A DNA stretch of 64,000 bases, from contig NZ_QCZI01000002.1 in the NCBI RefSeq assembly GCF_003097635.1, positions 1 to 64,000 on the forward strand, given 5' to 3'. This document shows, in pieces, positions 52,246-61,905 of this stretch. The DNA is from Flavobacterium psychrotolerans (GTDB lineage: Bacteria > Bacteroidota > Bacteroidia > Flavobacteriales > Flavobacteriaceae). The notes beneath the pieces were generated by a model. That model was given only the letters and a program-made list of their open reading frames with translations, had not been told where the DNA came from and did not search any database. The position numbers and the translations under genes were made by a program. How positions within the stretch are numbered: the first letter of the stretch is position 1; every line of letters begins with the position of its first letter.

Positions 52246-52983
52246 TTAGTAATCGCTTTCTGAAACTTGCCCGTTAGCAATTGTTTTGGCTCCAGAAGTT
52301 CCAATTCGTTTCACACCCAGACGAATCATTTCTACAGCCTCATCATAAGTCCGGACACCTCCAGCAGCTTTAACCGGAAGCGGCGAGGCATTTTCGAGCA
52401 TTAAAATTATGGTTTCTCGTGTTGCTCCGTTTGGTAAATTATTTTCCGTCTTATAAAAACCTGTTGATGATTTTACAAAAACAGATGCATATTGTTCTTC
52501 CTTAAAATTTGAAAGAACAAGATTCTTTATCAATGCTGACAGTTGAATAATTTGCTGGTGATTTAAGGCCGCAACTTCAATAATCCACTTCACGATTTTA
52601 TGGTTTTCTAAACCCAATTGTGTACAAGCTAGAATTTCCTGCTTCACTAAATTGACATCACCATTTTTGAATGCTTCATAGTTGCAAACAAAATCCAAAT
52701 CGTCTGCACCGTCAAGTATAGCTTTATTGGCTTCTTCCAGTTTTTTTTCCAAACTGGATTTACCTTCTGGAAAATCAATTACAGTCCCAATATCAACTTT
52801 TGAATTGGCATCGGTAATCATTTTTTTTGCCATGGAAACCATTTCTGGTCGAATCATGATGAGCTTAAATTGCTCGTCAATGGCTTCTTGAATAAAGTCC
52901 TTAGCCACTTTAACATTATCTGCTTCAGGAATTCCAGCTTGGCTTGCTGTTTTTAAATAGGTAGAATCTAAATATTGTTTCAT
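52246..52983 (-). CDS. deoC: Deoxyribose-phosphate aldolase
   Basis: DeoC splits 2-deoxyribose 5-phosphate to glyceraldehyde 3-phosphate and acetaldehyde in deoxynucleoside breakdown. The 245-residue TIM barrel carries the Schiff-base Lys171 (VFVKSSTGF), the second Lys205 (VKAAGGVRT) and Asp97 in DDLDFVCNY. The start MKQYLDSTY at 52983 is chosen; the longer frame from 53025 runs into the vanZ-like gene spacer. It lies between vanZ and remB in one likely operon. Confidence 0.95.
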   Translation of the reverse strand: MKQYLDSTYLKTASQAGIPEADNVKVAKDFIQEAIDEQFKLIMIRPEMVSMAKKMITDANSKVDIGTVIDFPEGKSSLEKKLEEANKAILDGADDLDFVCNYEAFKNGDVNLVKQEILACTQLGLENHKIVKWIIEVAALNHQQIIQLSALIKNLVLSNFKEEQYASVFVKSSTGFYKTENNLPNGATRETIILMLENASPLPVKAAGGVRTYDEAVEMIRLGVKRIGTSGAKTIANGQVSESDY

Positions 52984-53029
52984 ATTCATAAGATAAAAAA
53001 TCCCAACTAAGTGGGACATGTTCAATATG

Positions 53030-53443
53030 TTAATTTAATTTTTCTTTTTTAAAAAAAGTGACATATAACATTATCACTGTTATTGCTGTAATCGTTCCCG
53101 AAGTATTTGCCAGTACATCAAAGACATCTCCTTCTCTCGTGTCCGTAAAAAGACTTTGGGCAATTTCTATAAAAACTCCGTAAAGGAATGATGCCAAAAA
53201 AACTTTTAGCAGTATTGCCTTCAAGGGTTTCTTATCAGATTTTTTTTTCTTCAAATATAAAAACCAAAGTATTGTAAAAACAAAATGAAACGTAAAATGG
53301 ACATATTTATCTGCGGATTGTATTCCAACACTTGGCAAATTATTAAAACTCACCAAACACAAAAACGCAATTAGCAATGTCCAAATTTCGGCAAGCCACA
53401 AATAAAAAAATTTATGCGCCAATAAGTTCTTTATATGCTTCAC
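53030..53443 (-). CDS. VanZ-family membrane protein
   Basis: This protein of about 137 residues has four membrane helices and VanZ hallmarks: the Asp/His pair in [19 protein letters not shown] and [17 protein letters not shown]. VanZ-like proteins are widespread; a role in teicoplanin resistance is known for the namesake only. The start is uncertain: GTG at 53443 is used here, with TTG codons at 53461 and 53422 as alternatives. It overlaps the gcvH 3' end, consistent with coupling. Confidence 0.85.
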   Translation of the reverse strand: MKHIKNLLAHKFFYLWLAEIWTLLIAFLCLVSFNNLPSVGIQSADKYVHFTFHFVFTILWFLYLKKKKSDKKPLKAILLKVFLASFLYGVFIEIAQSLFTDTREGDVFDVLANTSGTITAITVIMLYVTFFKKEKLN

Positions 53444-53792
53444 TTGAAAGTAGTTCGTCAAAATCAGTTACATTGGCCACTTTTATTTTTATCATCCACC
53501 CATTTCCATAAGGATCCGAGTTTACCATTTCTGGATTGCTTTCTAGTGAATCATTAAAAGCAACAATCTCACCAGTCATCGGTAAAAACAAGTCGGAAAC
53601 TGTTTTTACAGCCTCAACGGTTCCAAAGACTTCATCTTTTTCCAAAGTTTGATCTAGCGTTTCTACTTCAACATAGACAATATCTCCTAATTCTTTTTGA
53701 GCAAAATCAGTAATCCCTACAGTTGCCAATTCTCCCTCTAAAAGAATCCATTCATGGTCTTTAGTATACTTTAAATTTGATGGAATGTTCAT
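53412..53792 (-). CDS. gcvH: Glycine cleavage system H protein
   Basis: GcvH carries the lipoyl arm that shuttles aminomethyl groups between the P and T proteins. The 126-residue protein has [20 protein letters not shown] and the lipoylation site [12 protein letters not shown] (Lys63). The other glycine-cleavage genes are not nearby, so gcvH is separated from its partners. It sits first in the gcvH-vanZ-deoC-remB run, with its own promoter after sprA. Confidence 0.96.
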   Translation of the reverse strand: MNIPSNLKYTKDHEWILLEGELATVGITDFAQKELGDIVYVEVETLDQTLEKDEVFGTVEAVKTVSDLFLPMTGEIVAFNDSLESNPEMVNSDPYGNGWMIKIKVANVTDFDELLSSEAYKELIGA

Positions 53793-53831
53793 TGTATCTT
53801 ATGTTATGTGTTTTTTTAATATTTTATATAG

Positions 53832-53864
53832 CAAATATAGCCTAACCCGAATAATTTTAACCAA
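53832..53864 (-). promoter_or_regulatory. Promoter of the gcvH-vanZ-deoC-remB run
   Basis: On the minus strand TTG (53862-53864) and an exact TATATTTG (53832-53839) are 22 bases apart. The -7 box is 39 bases from the gcvH ATG. The site lies in the gap after sprA. Confidence 0.6.
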
Positions 53865-53873
53865 TTTTTATTC

Positions 53874-56800
53874 TTAATTTCCAAAGTTATATCGCATCGT
53901 AAATCCGCCACGAATATTTGTTATTGGGAATGAAGTTGAAATTACCGCTTTAGAAAACGAATGATCATAATAGAAAATTATGGTTAAGTTTTTACTGAAT
54001 GAATAATCGGCTGTTAGTTTTGCTGACCAAATGTTTTGTCCGCCAGATAATTTATTGTTGTTGTAATCCAAATAACGAACAATGGTTTGACTGTTTCTAT
54101 AGGAAATATCAGTCTTGATATTAATATCGCTTCTAATAATTCCAGTAGGATTATCAGCCAATCGAGATGAAAAAATAACGTCTTTAATTCGATAACCAAG
54201 ACCTACCACATATTCAATTCCTTTCACTTCCGTTAGGAGATTGTTATCAAAGCTCATAGACAAGGCTCTGTCTTTTTTCATTTCCGCCAGAATTTTAACA
54301 GAATTTTTCATCTCAAAGTCCAATCGGATTAACGGATTAAATTGCTCCACTAAATTGATATTTGAAATCAATGTTTTGTTAAATAAATTTCCGCCCGAAT
54401 CTGCATTTAGGCTTCCATCCGTTTTATACCCCGAAGGGGCTTTGTCAAATTCAAAATTAGATCGAAATGAGTTTACAGTATAAGATGCTTTGTAACTGTG
54501 TTGTAAAGAGAACCGCTTGAAGGCATCTTTGAAAAGTTGATAACGCATCAATCCGCTATACTTTATAGTCCAGTTAGGAATTGGAAAGTTTCTAAATGCC
54601 CCGAGCGAAACTCCTGAAGCATTGTTTCCAGAATATGCCGCCAAAAAGGAGGGTAATAGAACCGCTTGATTGTTTTTTCCAAAACCAATTGGATAACCCT
54701 TGTTTGCGGTATAAATGCCATAATTTGGATCTGTAGCTCCCGGAATTGGGTGTGTTGCGTCACCATATCTAGGAATAGATCCACCATAAAAATTTTGGGC
54801 TAAGCGATCCGCGACAACCAAACGATTGCTTTTCAAGTCTTCAAAAGCTGCCGAGAATTTTTCATCACTTTGTCCAAAAGATGTTTTTAACAATACTGTT
54901 GAAATGGAAAAATTACCAAAACTATATGGCGATCTCGAATTGTATTGCCCACTGGTCACATCATATTGTTCCGAGAAATTGTCGACAAACGTTCTGTCGG
55001 CATTCAAATCAATTTTAAAATCCGGAAATAAATCTGCATTTGCCGTCAAATTTATTGTCTTACTGGTGACTTGCATGAAATTCTGGTTGAAATCAGGATA
55101 ATTGGTCAACCATCCGTTTTTAGCAGCTTCATATCGTATATCATCCTGAGCTCCAAAAATAAATCCTAGAGTAGGTTTTGAAGACCCAAAAAAACCGAGT
55201 CCTGGAGTGTATCCAGGAAGAACCGTACTCCGATTTTCGGTATAATTCAATTGCACATTTTTCACGCTGGTTAAAACGCCTATCAATCCATTTACAAACA
55301 CATTTCCCCCAGTCGTGGCTTGCACCGGAATGGCATTAATAACCTTTTGCCCCGGTTTTGGTGGAGCAACGGATTTTATTGTTGGTTTTTTAGTTCTTTT
55401 TGTTAATCCAACGTATTTATAAAAAGAATCCATATTGAAGGCCGAATTCAACTTATGCGAACCCGCATTTTGTATGGTATTCCCTAAATTATAATTTTGC
55501 CCATCAATGTTTATATTGGATAAAGCAATGGAAGCCCGTTGCCAACTGTAATCGCCCGTATAGGAATAGGTAGATTTTATAAAACTCAATAAAGGGATTT
55601 TATTTATAGGCAAGTCGTAGTTTACCACTAATTGCTGCGTATGCAGATTTGGATCACCTATATTCCAGTAATCCGTAAAAAGGGTTACGTCATTTATAGG
55701 TTCGTTGTTATCGTTCAAATAATTCCTAACAACATTACTGGATGATGCAGTATAATTTAATTTTAAAGCTTTAGTCAAATTGTAATTAAACCCATATTGA
55801 TAATTAAACATATAGTTTCTCCTGTACAATGGGTCTAAAGCAATTCCAGCCACTTCAACCTGCCTAAACTGTTGTTTGTTGTATTGTCTAATAATGTTGG
55901 AACTGAAAGAAATATTAGAGGGCAAATAATTGAAATTAAAATCGCTTAATAATTTCCAATAACTGCTTTTCTTCATGAACTTGGTTTTCTTAAAAGGCTC
56001 AACGGCTTTTGACTGAAAAGCATAGGTATAGTCCGCAGTTGTGTTTACCTGTTGGTCAATAAAATTATCAATTTCAAAATTATGACGCGTTACTTCGTTG
56101 TAAGAATGGGAAAGGGTAAGATTCTCAGGATCGTAAATGTGCTGTTTCTGTTGCGCTGCTCTTTCTTTTCTAACCCCAATAAAGTTAATGCTTTTGCGTT
56201 TTGTATAGTCAATAGCCCTATTTTTAATATTGTCTTTTTCAGATTGATTGGAAGTAACATCCAGCAGCTGTTTTAATTTAATATCCTGATTGAACGGATC
56301 ATATTCTGGAGTGATGGTTTCTTCACCAATGGCATAATTAAACGGAAGGCTTATCCCCCATTTCTTTGGCATCAATTTCCCTAGGCTAAGATTTGTCACA
56401 ATATTATATTGTTGAATGGCCTCTCGGCTTCTTTCATTTGGCCCTTGTTCCAGAGTCCCAAAACCGATAGTACTCATTTTTCCGGTTGCAGATAGAGTCG
56501 CAAAATCAGCAAGATTCGTGTCCATATTTACAACTGTAGCCATACCTCCGCTGTTGTCCATTTCTGACAAACGAAGTTCATTGAACCACACTTCTCCTTT
56601 AATATCCCTGTTTATTAAATCAACCCCATTGGGATCCTTTCCGTCTTTGGTATTATTTTTTATACCAACCATTAAAGTTCTAACCAAGCCAAAATTGGGA
56701 TTTCCACGCACACCAATTTTTAGTTTACTGGATCGAGAAGGGTCTAATTCATTTTCTGTTTTGTATAAAATTTCGTTTGGAAGAAAAGAGTGGGATCTCG

Positions 56801-59800
56801 ATAAAATTTTCAGTTGTGTCAATAATTCCAAAGGCAAATCTATGTCATTCACAGACGGCCAAATCATATCTTCAAATACTGCACCGGCAGGTGTTACTTC
56901 CAAAGGAATTTCTATCTGATAAAAATTCTCGGTAAAGTCATTCCCAAAACGGATAAAACCAATCATTTCATTATTTTGTAATGGAGAAGAGTCTGCGGGA
57001 AGTGCCTCCGCATGTAAAAACATTTTTAGTTTTTTGAACTGACGCATGTCAACGCTCACATTTTTAAATACGGCTCTGGAATCATCAACCTCAAGGCCAG
57101 TTGTTCCTGTCGCTCTTAATGACAGTGATTGTTCATTCTGTTTGATAACGGTATTGTTATTATACAACTGCTCTCTAACAACCCCGGGAGGTGAAACATA
57201 TTTTACAGGTTTACGATCACCATTTTCTTGAACATTTACGGCTTGAACATCAAAATCAGTAGTGTCCAAATCATTTTGTGCTGTAGTTTCTAATGGATCT
57301 AAAGTATTTAAATACCTTCTCCATTCCCCTCTAACCAAGTCTAACGAGCCGAAACGAACCGTCATTTCGTCCTCAAAACCAGTCATAAAAATCCTCATGA
57401 AACGAATGGATCTGAAATCTGTTATCGGTCCAATTTTATTTTCAAATTGTGTAACGGGAATTTTAAACTGGATCCATCTGGCATCCGTTTCCTCTCCAAA
57501 GCTGGAACCAGGAATCGGAGCACGAGCCTTTAATACATTGGTAACATATTTTGATATTCCCACATCCATCCCTGGTTTTATATCAATGCTGTATTCATAA
57601 TAGGCATTGTACCCATCCATGGTATTGTCTCTATTGATATCTTCCACGTCTGGAACGGTAGAGTTTCCTCTATTGTCATTTGTAACGTTTACCGGAGAGT
57701 TTCCCTGGGTGCCATTATAATTCCGATAGCGTTCCAATACATTTCCTTGAGCTGTTAAAAAATATTGATAGTTATCGGCAGCTGGATCAGCCAGTCCGGC
57801 AAAATTAGAATAGATAGCTCCCTCTTGCGCATCTGTCAAGCCATCTAAACCAACATCTTGAACAGCTCGATTCCCTTCATTGGTATCAAATGCGTAAATT
57901 AAGGATTGTGATGCCGGCACTTTCCCCCAAACAGTAGGATACGTCAATTGATTGGAACCCGATTCCGGCAATCCATTTTCAAATTGTTTTCTTCCGTCTT
58001 TTAAAATATCTTCCGAAATGGAACCCAAATTAAAATAGATTTTACCCGTATTTGTACTAGTTACTGGCAAATCACCATTTCCACTTCCGTAGGGATCTAA
58101 AACCCAAAATTGAATATATTCAACATTTCCTTGTTCAAAATTAGTCGAATTCAGCGAACGCGTAATACCTCCAAAATTATCTTTCGGGTTTGGCAGAATA
58201 TTGGTTCCCGCCGCTAACGAATTGTTGTTATAAGGTCCTCTTTCTTTAGGATAGTATGTTAAATCCAAAGTATTAACAACCTGAGATTGTCCTATAGCAA
58301 TGTCTGTAGCTGGGTATAATTCTTGACTATAAATCCTTCGAGTTTTATTCAAGGATAAATCATCCGTAGAAATCCCCGAGGGTCTTTGTGAATAAAAGAT
58401 GGGATCGATGCTGTACCAGTTTAATTTTGCTCTTTTGGATCCGTATTTTAATCGATCACTTGGATCATTTCCTTGATCTTCGCCAAAGAAATCATAGGCA
58501 CTTGGTTTTTCTGAACCTGTTATTTCTGAATCTTTTACAGGTGTTGATGACAAACTCCATGACGAAGGGGAACGCAAATCGATAGTAGTTTGTGAACCTT
58601 CGAAATCATCCACATAAATAGTAGATTCTCCATTGAATTTATCTGCCTTTGGCGAATCGGGTTTTAGGAATGCCACTTCACCTCTAAATGAAATACTGGA
58701 AGGAACATCCGTGTCTATAAAGGGCAACTTATTTACCATTCTGGTAAAGAAAGGCACCGCAGTAGAGAAATTGGTATTGGCCCCAAAAATGGTGTTATTA
58801 ACCGATTCCTGCCCGTACCTTGATTTCTGGGTCAATGGTTTTTCCGTCATTTTCAGGAACGTACCACCCACCAAAAAGTGTTCTGAAAATTTATGCTCCA
58901 CATTAATTCCCATGAACCTTCTGGTTTGCTGTCCGAAAACAGAATTGTTTTCCACAGAAACCTGTATTGGAGTATTTGAAGCTTGCAATGCAGGATCTAA
59001 TATTTGAACTCTTCCAGCCTGGTAATTCACACTATAATCGACCCCTTCAAGCAAAACTCTTCCTCCAGCGGTAACCACAACAGATCCTTTTGGCACATTA
59101 AAAGCCCCAATCGGAATCCCATCACCACCGCTAGATTTAAATTTTCCTTTTAATTGAAATTTATTTTTGTCGCCATCTTGTAAAGCAATGGATTGTGTCT
59201 TTCTATATAAATTTTGGAAAACATATTTTTTTTGATTGTCATTATAATCTATAGAAGAGTTTTGATCTCCATTGTAATTTTGTTTGGGATCAGTTCTTAA
59301 TTTTTCAAAAAGTAATTTACCAAAAGGCTCGACACTTGTAAAAATTAATTTGCCGTTTTGAGTATCTACGGTCAACCCCGGAATGAAATCGAAGAAACCA
59401 TCACCTCCGGCTTGCGGATCATTGTTATAATTTAATTTATCGACATTGAAAACTTTTAACAATGGCGTTTCAGAAACCCGATTTTCCGGGAGTGGATTTA
59501 AAGGAAAAGGAGTTCCGGAGACTGGAGTAATATAGTTTAAAGGAGAAGGATCACTATAAAGGATATTAAATTTAAAATCCTGTTTTTCCAATTGGTAAGC
59601 ACCTGGAATTTGATAAATATTCTTCATCATGATATTCCAAATTGGCTTTTCGACATTAGTCAAATTGCTTTTCAGCATTTTTACGACTAATGTTTGTGAG
59701 GTTATTGTTGCGGGTTGTCCGGTAGCTGGGTCAATCGCTCCAGCTTGGGTGGCATCGACACCGTCGCTTCCAAATTCTCCCACCTGATAAATATCTTTTC

Positions 59801-61247
59801 CTATAGTATATTGATAAGCAACGGCAAGAACTTCGTCATTTGCCAAACGTTGTTGCAGCGATATATAACCCAATTGTGGGTTAAAAGAATATTCGTTTGA
59901 AGTTAATTTTCTAGCATTTTCTAACTTGGAGTAATCTTGCCCTTCAATTGGCACATTGTTAAAACCCGCATTTGCAGTAGCAATTTCTCTAATGCCGCCA
60001 TTTAGCAAACCACCTCCGGTAGCAATCAATCCTGGGTCATAGTCATTGTTTTTGTTGTCTGCCGCAGCATCTGGAGAAACATTAAAAAACCCTGCTGGAG
60101 TAGGGTCTAAAGCCACGATTTCTTTATCACTAATAGGAATCCCATTGGAATCGCTTAACTGAGCTTCCCCTAAATCCTGTAAGGCGATAATGTTTCTTAA
60201 ATTATTATTGGTGGTATTAATCCTATTTTGCTTGTTTGTAATCCAAACTTCCATTCGGGTGATTTGGACTCTACTGTCAATAAACGGATAGTTTTTCAGC
60301 GATTCGTCATATTTGTTTCTAAAATATTGAGACAAGAAAAAGTGCCTATCTGTATCATATTCCAATCCAAATAGTTCAAAATCCTGAATGGTTCCACCAC
60401 CTTGTGCGGTCACCGTTTTTGTCTGTGATTTTTGTTCGGAAAATATTCCGGTTACGGTAGTTTTTCCAAATTGCAATTGCGCTTTAACCCCAAACAAACT
60501 CTGAGCACCACGAATCAATGAACTGTTCAATGGCAAACTCACGTTCCCGACTTCTATTTTTTGAATAATATCATCCTCGGTTGGAGTATATTCTAATTTG
60601 ATTAGATTTTGAAATGCAAAAGTAGATTGCGTATCGTAATTGGCATTTACTTGCAATCGCGTCCCCACTTTACCCATAAGACTCATGCTGATTCTTTGGT
60701 TAAAATCGAAATTTGTAGTAGATCTGTTTTTAGGTGAAAAAGATGGATTATCCTGTTTGGAGTGGCGAACTCCCAAATCGACTTCAACTGAACCCGTAGG
60801 TTTCACGTCAATCGTATTGCTTCCAAAAATAGATTCAAAAAAGCCTGAATTTATATAATACCTTGGTAATAAATCTTTTTTAGCCTCTTCACTCCCCGCT
60901 TTTTTCCCATCAATTGCATCCGATTTTTTCTTGAAATAGGTTCGCATGGATTCTCGCAAAACCAGTTGTTCGTATTCTTTTGGAGTAAGAATTATTGGGT
61001 AATTAATGTTAAATCCATCCACACTATTGGTATAAATGTATCTATCGGTAACCGGATCATAACTGTAAGCTTCAAGAATACTTGGAGGATTATCTAACTT
61101 CAATGCTCCGACAGTATATCCTTTTTTTACAGTATCTTGAACGGGCTCATTAACCTGAGCATGGATGCTAAAACTGACAAGAAAAACCAGCATTAAAAAG
61201 CCAATTCTCAGAACAAAATTTATTTTTTCTATATAAAATGTTTTCAA
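53874..61247 (-). CDS. sprA: Type IX secretion outer-membrane translocon SprA (Sov)
   Basis: SprA is the giant outer-membrane channel of the type IX secretion system, through which folded cargo with C-terminal sorting domains is exported. The 2457 residues match the expected giant size. A signal peptide (about 10-30, ending SIHA) is followed by a Pro-rich start, plug- and cap-type regions and a 36-strand barrel. The last strands end GGFTMRYNFGN. Repeated blocks such as NGKLIFTSVEPFGKLL and RFMRIFMTGFEDEMTVRFGSLDLVRGEW are typical. It lies 3 bases after ruvA. Confidence 0.96.
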   Translation of the reverse strand: MKTFYIEKINFVLRIGFLMLVFLVSFSIHAQVNEPVQDTVKKGYTVGALKLDNPPSILEAYSYDPVTDRYIYTNSVDGFNINYPIILTPKEYEQLVLRESMRTYFKKKSDAIDGKKAGSEEAKKDLLPRYYINSGFFESIFGSNTIDVKPTGSVEVDLGVRHSKQDNPSFSPKNRSTTNFDFNQRISMSLMGKVGTRLQVNANYDTQSTFAFQNLIKLEYTPTEDDIIQKIEVGNVSLPLNSSLIRGAQSLFGVKAQLQFGKTTVTGIFSEQKSQTKTVTAQGGGTIQDFELFGLEYDTDRHFFLSQYFRNKYDESLKNYPFIDSRVQITRMEVWITNKQNRINTTNNNLRNIIALQDLGEAQLSDSNGIPISDKEIVALDPTPAGFFNVSPDAAADNKNNDYDPGLIATGGGLLNGGIREIATANAGFNNVPIEGQDYSKLENARKLTSNEYSFNPQLGYISLQQRLANDEVLAVAYQYTIGKDIYQVGEFGSDGVDATQAGAIDPATGQPATITSQTLVVKMLKSNLTNVEKPIWNIMMKNIYQIPGAYQLEKQDFKFNILYSDPSPLNYITPVSGTPFPLNPLPENRVSETPLLKVFNVDKLNYNNDPQAGGDGFFDFIPGLTVDTQNGKLIFTSVEPFGKLLFEKLRTDPKQNYNGDQNSSIDYNDNQKKYVFQNLYRKTQSIALQDGDKNKFQLKGKFKSSGGDGIPIGAFNVPKGSVVVTAGGRVLLEGVDYSVNYQAGRVQILDPALQASNTPIQVSVENNSVFGQQTRRFMGINVEHKFSEHFLVGGTFLKMTEKPLTQKSRYGQESVNNTIFGANTNFSTAVPFFTRMVNKLPFIDTDVPSSISFRGEVAFLKPDSPKADKFNGESTIYVDDFEGSQTTIDLRSPSSWSLSSTPVKDSEITGSEKPSAYDFFGEDQGNDPSDRLKYGSKRAKLNWYSIDPIFYSQRPSGISTDDLSLNKTRRIYSQELYPATDIAIGQSQVVNTLDLTYYPKERGPYNNNSLAAGTNILPNPKDNFGGITRSLNSTNFEQGNVEYIQFWVLDPYGSGNGDLPVTSTNTGKIYFNLGSISEDILKDGRKQFENGLPESGSNQLTYPTVWGKVPASQSLIYAFDTNEGNRAVQDVGLDGLTDAQEGAIYSNFAGLADPAADNYQYFLTAQGNVLERYRNYNGTQGNSPVNVTNDNRGNSTVPDVEDINRDNTMDGYNAYYEYSIDIKPGMDVGISKYVTNVLKARAPIPGSSFGEETDARWIQFKIPVTQFENKIGPITDFRSIRFMRIFMTGFEDEMTVRFGSLDLVRGEWRRYLNTLDPLETTAQNDLDTTDFDVQAVNVQENGDRKPVKYVSPPGVVREQLYNNNTVIKQNEQSLSLRATGTTGLEVDDSRAVFKNVSVDMRQFKKLKMFLHAEALPADSSPLQNNEMIGFIRFGNDFTENFYQIEIPLEVTPAGAVFEDMIWPSVNDIDLPLELLTQLKILSRSHSFLPNEILYKTENELDPSRSSKLKIGVRGNPNFGLVRTLMVGIKNNTKDGKDPNGVDLINRDIKGEVWFNELRLSEMDNSGGMATVVNMDTNLADFATLSATGKMSTIGFGTLEQGPNERSREAIQQYNIVTNLSLGKLMPKKWGISLPFNYAIGEETITPEYDPFNQDIKLKQLLDVTSNQSEKDNIKNRAIDYTKRKSINFIGVRKERAAQQKQHIYDPENLTLSHSYNEVTRHNFEIDNFIDQQVNTTADYTYAFQSKAVEPFKKTKFMKKSSYWKLLSDFNFNYLPSNISFSSNIIRQYNKQQFRQVEVAGIALDPLYRRNYMFNYQYGFNYNLTKALKLNYTASSSNVVRNYLNDNNEPINDVTLFTDYWNIGDPNLHTQQLVVNYDLPINKIPLLSFIKSTYSYTGDYSWQRASIALSNINIDGQNYNLGNTIQNAGSHKLNSAFNMDSFYKYVGLTKRTKKPTIKSVAPPKPGQKVINAIPVQATTGGNVFVNGLIGVLTSVKNVQLNYTENRSTVLPGYTPGLGFFGSSKPTLGFIFGAQDDIRYEAAKNGWLTNYPDFNQNFMQVTSKTINLTANADLFPDFKIDLNADRTFVDNFSEQYDVTSGQYNSRSPYSFGNFSISTVLLKTSFGQSDEKFSAAFEDLKSNRLVVADRLAQNFYGGSIPRYGDATHPIPGATDPNYGIYTANKGYPIGFGKNNQAVLLPSFLAAYSGNNASGVSLGAFRNFPIPNWTIKYSGLMRYQLFKDAFKRFSLQHSYKASYTVNSFRSNFEFDKAPSGYKTDGSLNADSGGNLFNKTLISNINLVEQFNPLIRLDFEMKNSVKILAEMKKDRALSMSFDNNLLTEVKGIEYVVGLGYRIKDVIFSSRLADNPTGIIRSDINIKTDISYRNSQTIVRYLDYNNNKLSGGQNIWSAKLTADYSFSKNLTIIFYYDHSFSKAVISTSFPITNIRGGFTMRYNFGN

Positions 61248-61250
61248 GTA

Positions 61251-61832
61251 TTATAAATTTTTTAAAGCCTGTTTTATAATTGATTCCGTTGTAGCACTCG
61301 AATCTAGATTTACAATTTTATCAACTACTTTTTCCGCTAATTTTTTGTTAAAACCTAAAACTTCCAAAGCTGATAACGCTTCATCCTTATTTGTATTGTT
61401 TTGCGACATAGATACTTCATCTAAATCATAAAGTTTTAACACTTTGTCTTTTAAATCCAAGATGGCCCTTTGCGCTGTTTTGCTTCCAATACCCTTTATG
61501 GATTGTATGGTTGCTAAATCTCCAACGGCCAATGCTTGAATGATTTGCTTTGGATCGAGAGATGACAACATGGTCCTTGCAATGCTGGAACCAATACCCG
61601 AAACTGATAACAACATCTTGAAAATTTCTCTCTCCGATTTTTCTACAAACCCAAACAAAGTATGCGCATCTTCCTTAATCTGTAAGTATGTAAACAATTT
61701 AATATGCTCGGATGTTGGCAATAATGAGAAGGTATGCAAAGAAATGTTAACGTGATATCCGACACCACCGCAGTCGATAACGACTTCAGTTGGTGTTTTT
61801 TCTACTAGCTTCCCCTGTATATGTACTATCAT
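61251..61832 (-). CDS. ruvA: Holliday junction DNA helicase RuvA
   Basis: RuvA tetramers bind Holliday junctions and recruit the RuvB motor. The 193-residue protein shows the N-terminal OB fold (GKLVEKTPTEVVIDCGGVGYHV). Two helix-hairpin-helix motifs follow: LLSVSGIGSSIARTML (about 72-87) and IQSIKGIGSKTAQRAIL. The C-terminal RuvB-binding domain starts near residue 145 (EALSALEVLGFNKKLAEKVV). The -7 box TATATTTG at 61852-61859 on the minus strand precedes it; sprA follows with a 3-base gap, so they are probably cotranscribed. Confidence 0.95.
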   Translation of the reverse strand: MIVHIQGKLVEKTPTEVVIDCGGVGYHVNISLHTFSLLPTSEHIKLFTYLQIKEDAHTLFGFVEKSEREIFKMLLSVSGIGSSIARTMLSSLDPKQIIQALAVGDLATIQSIKGIGSKTAQRAILDLKDKVLKLYDLDEVSMSQNNTNKDEALSALEVLGFNKKLAEKVVDKIVNLDSSATTESIIKQALKNL

Positions 61833-61851
61833 TGTTATGTTAAAGTAAGCC

Positions 61852-61859
61852 CAAATATA
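61852..61859 (-). promoter_or_regulatory. -7 box for ruvA-sprA
   Basis: TATATTTG on the minus strand lies 19 bases before the ruvA ATG. No TTG is found at the -33 distance. Confidence 0.4.
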
Positions 61860-61905
61860 ACAAAAATCTTTAATTGAGATTTATCCGTTAAATTAAGTGT
61901 TCCTA

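Noticed and set aside
56416..56919. 167-codon frame on the plus strand inside sprA
   Set aside because: It is antisense to the strongly conserved sprA frame, has no homology that I recognise and no promoter or start context. It is a shadow of codon bias.
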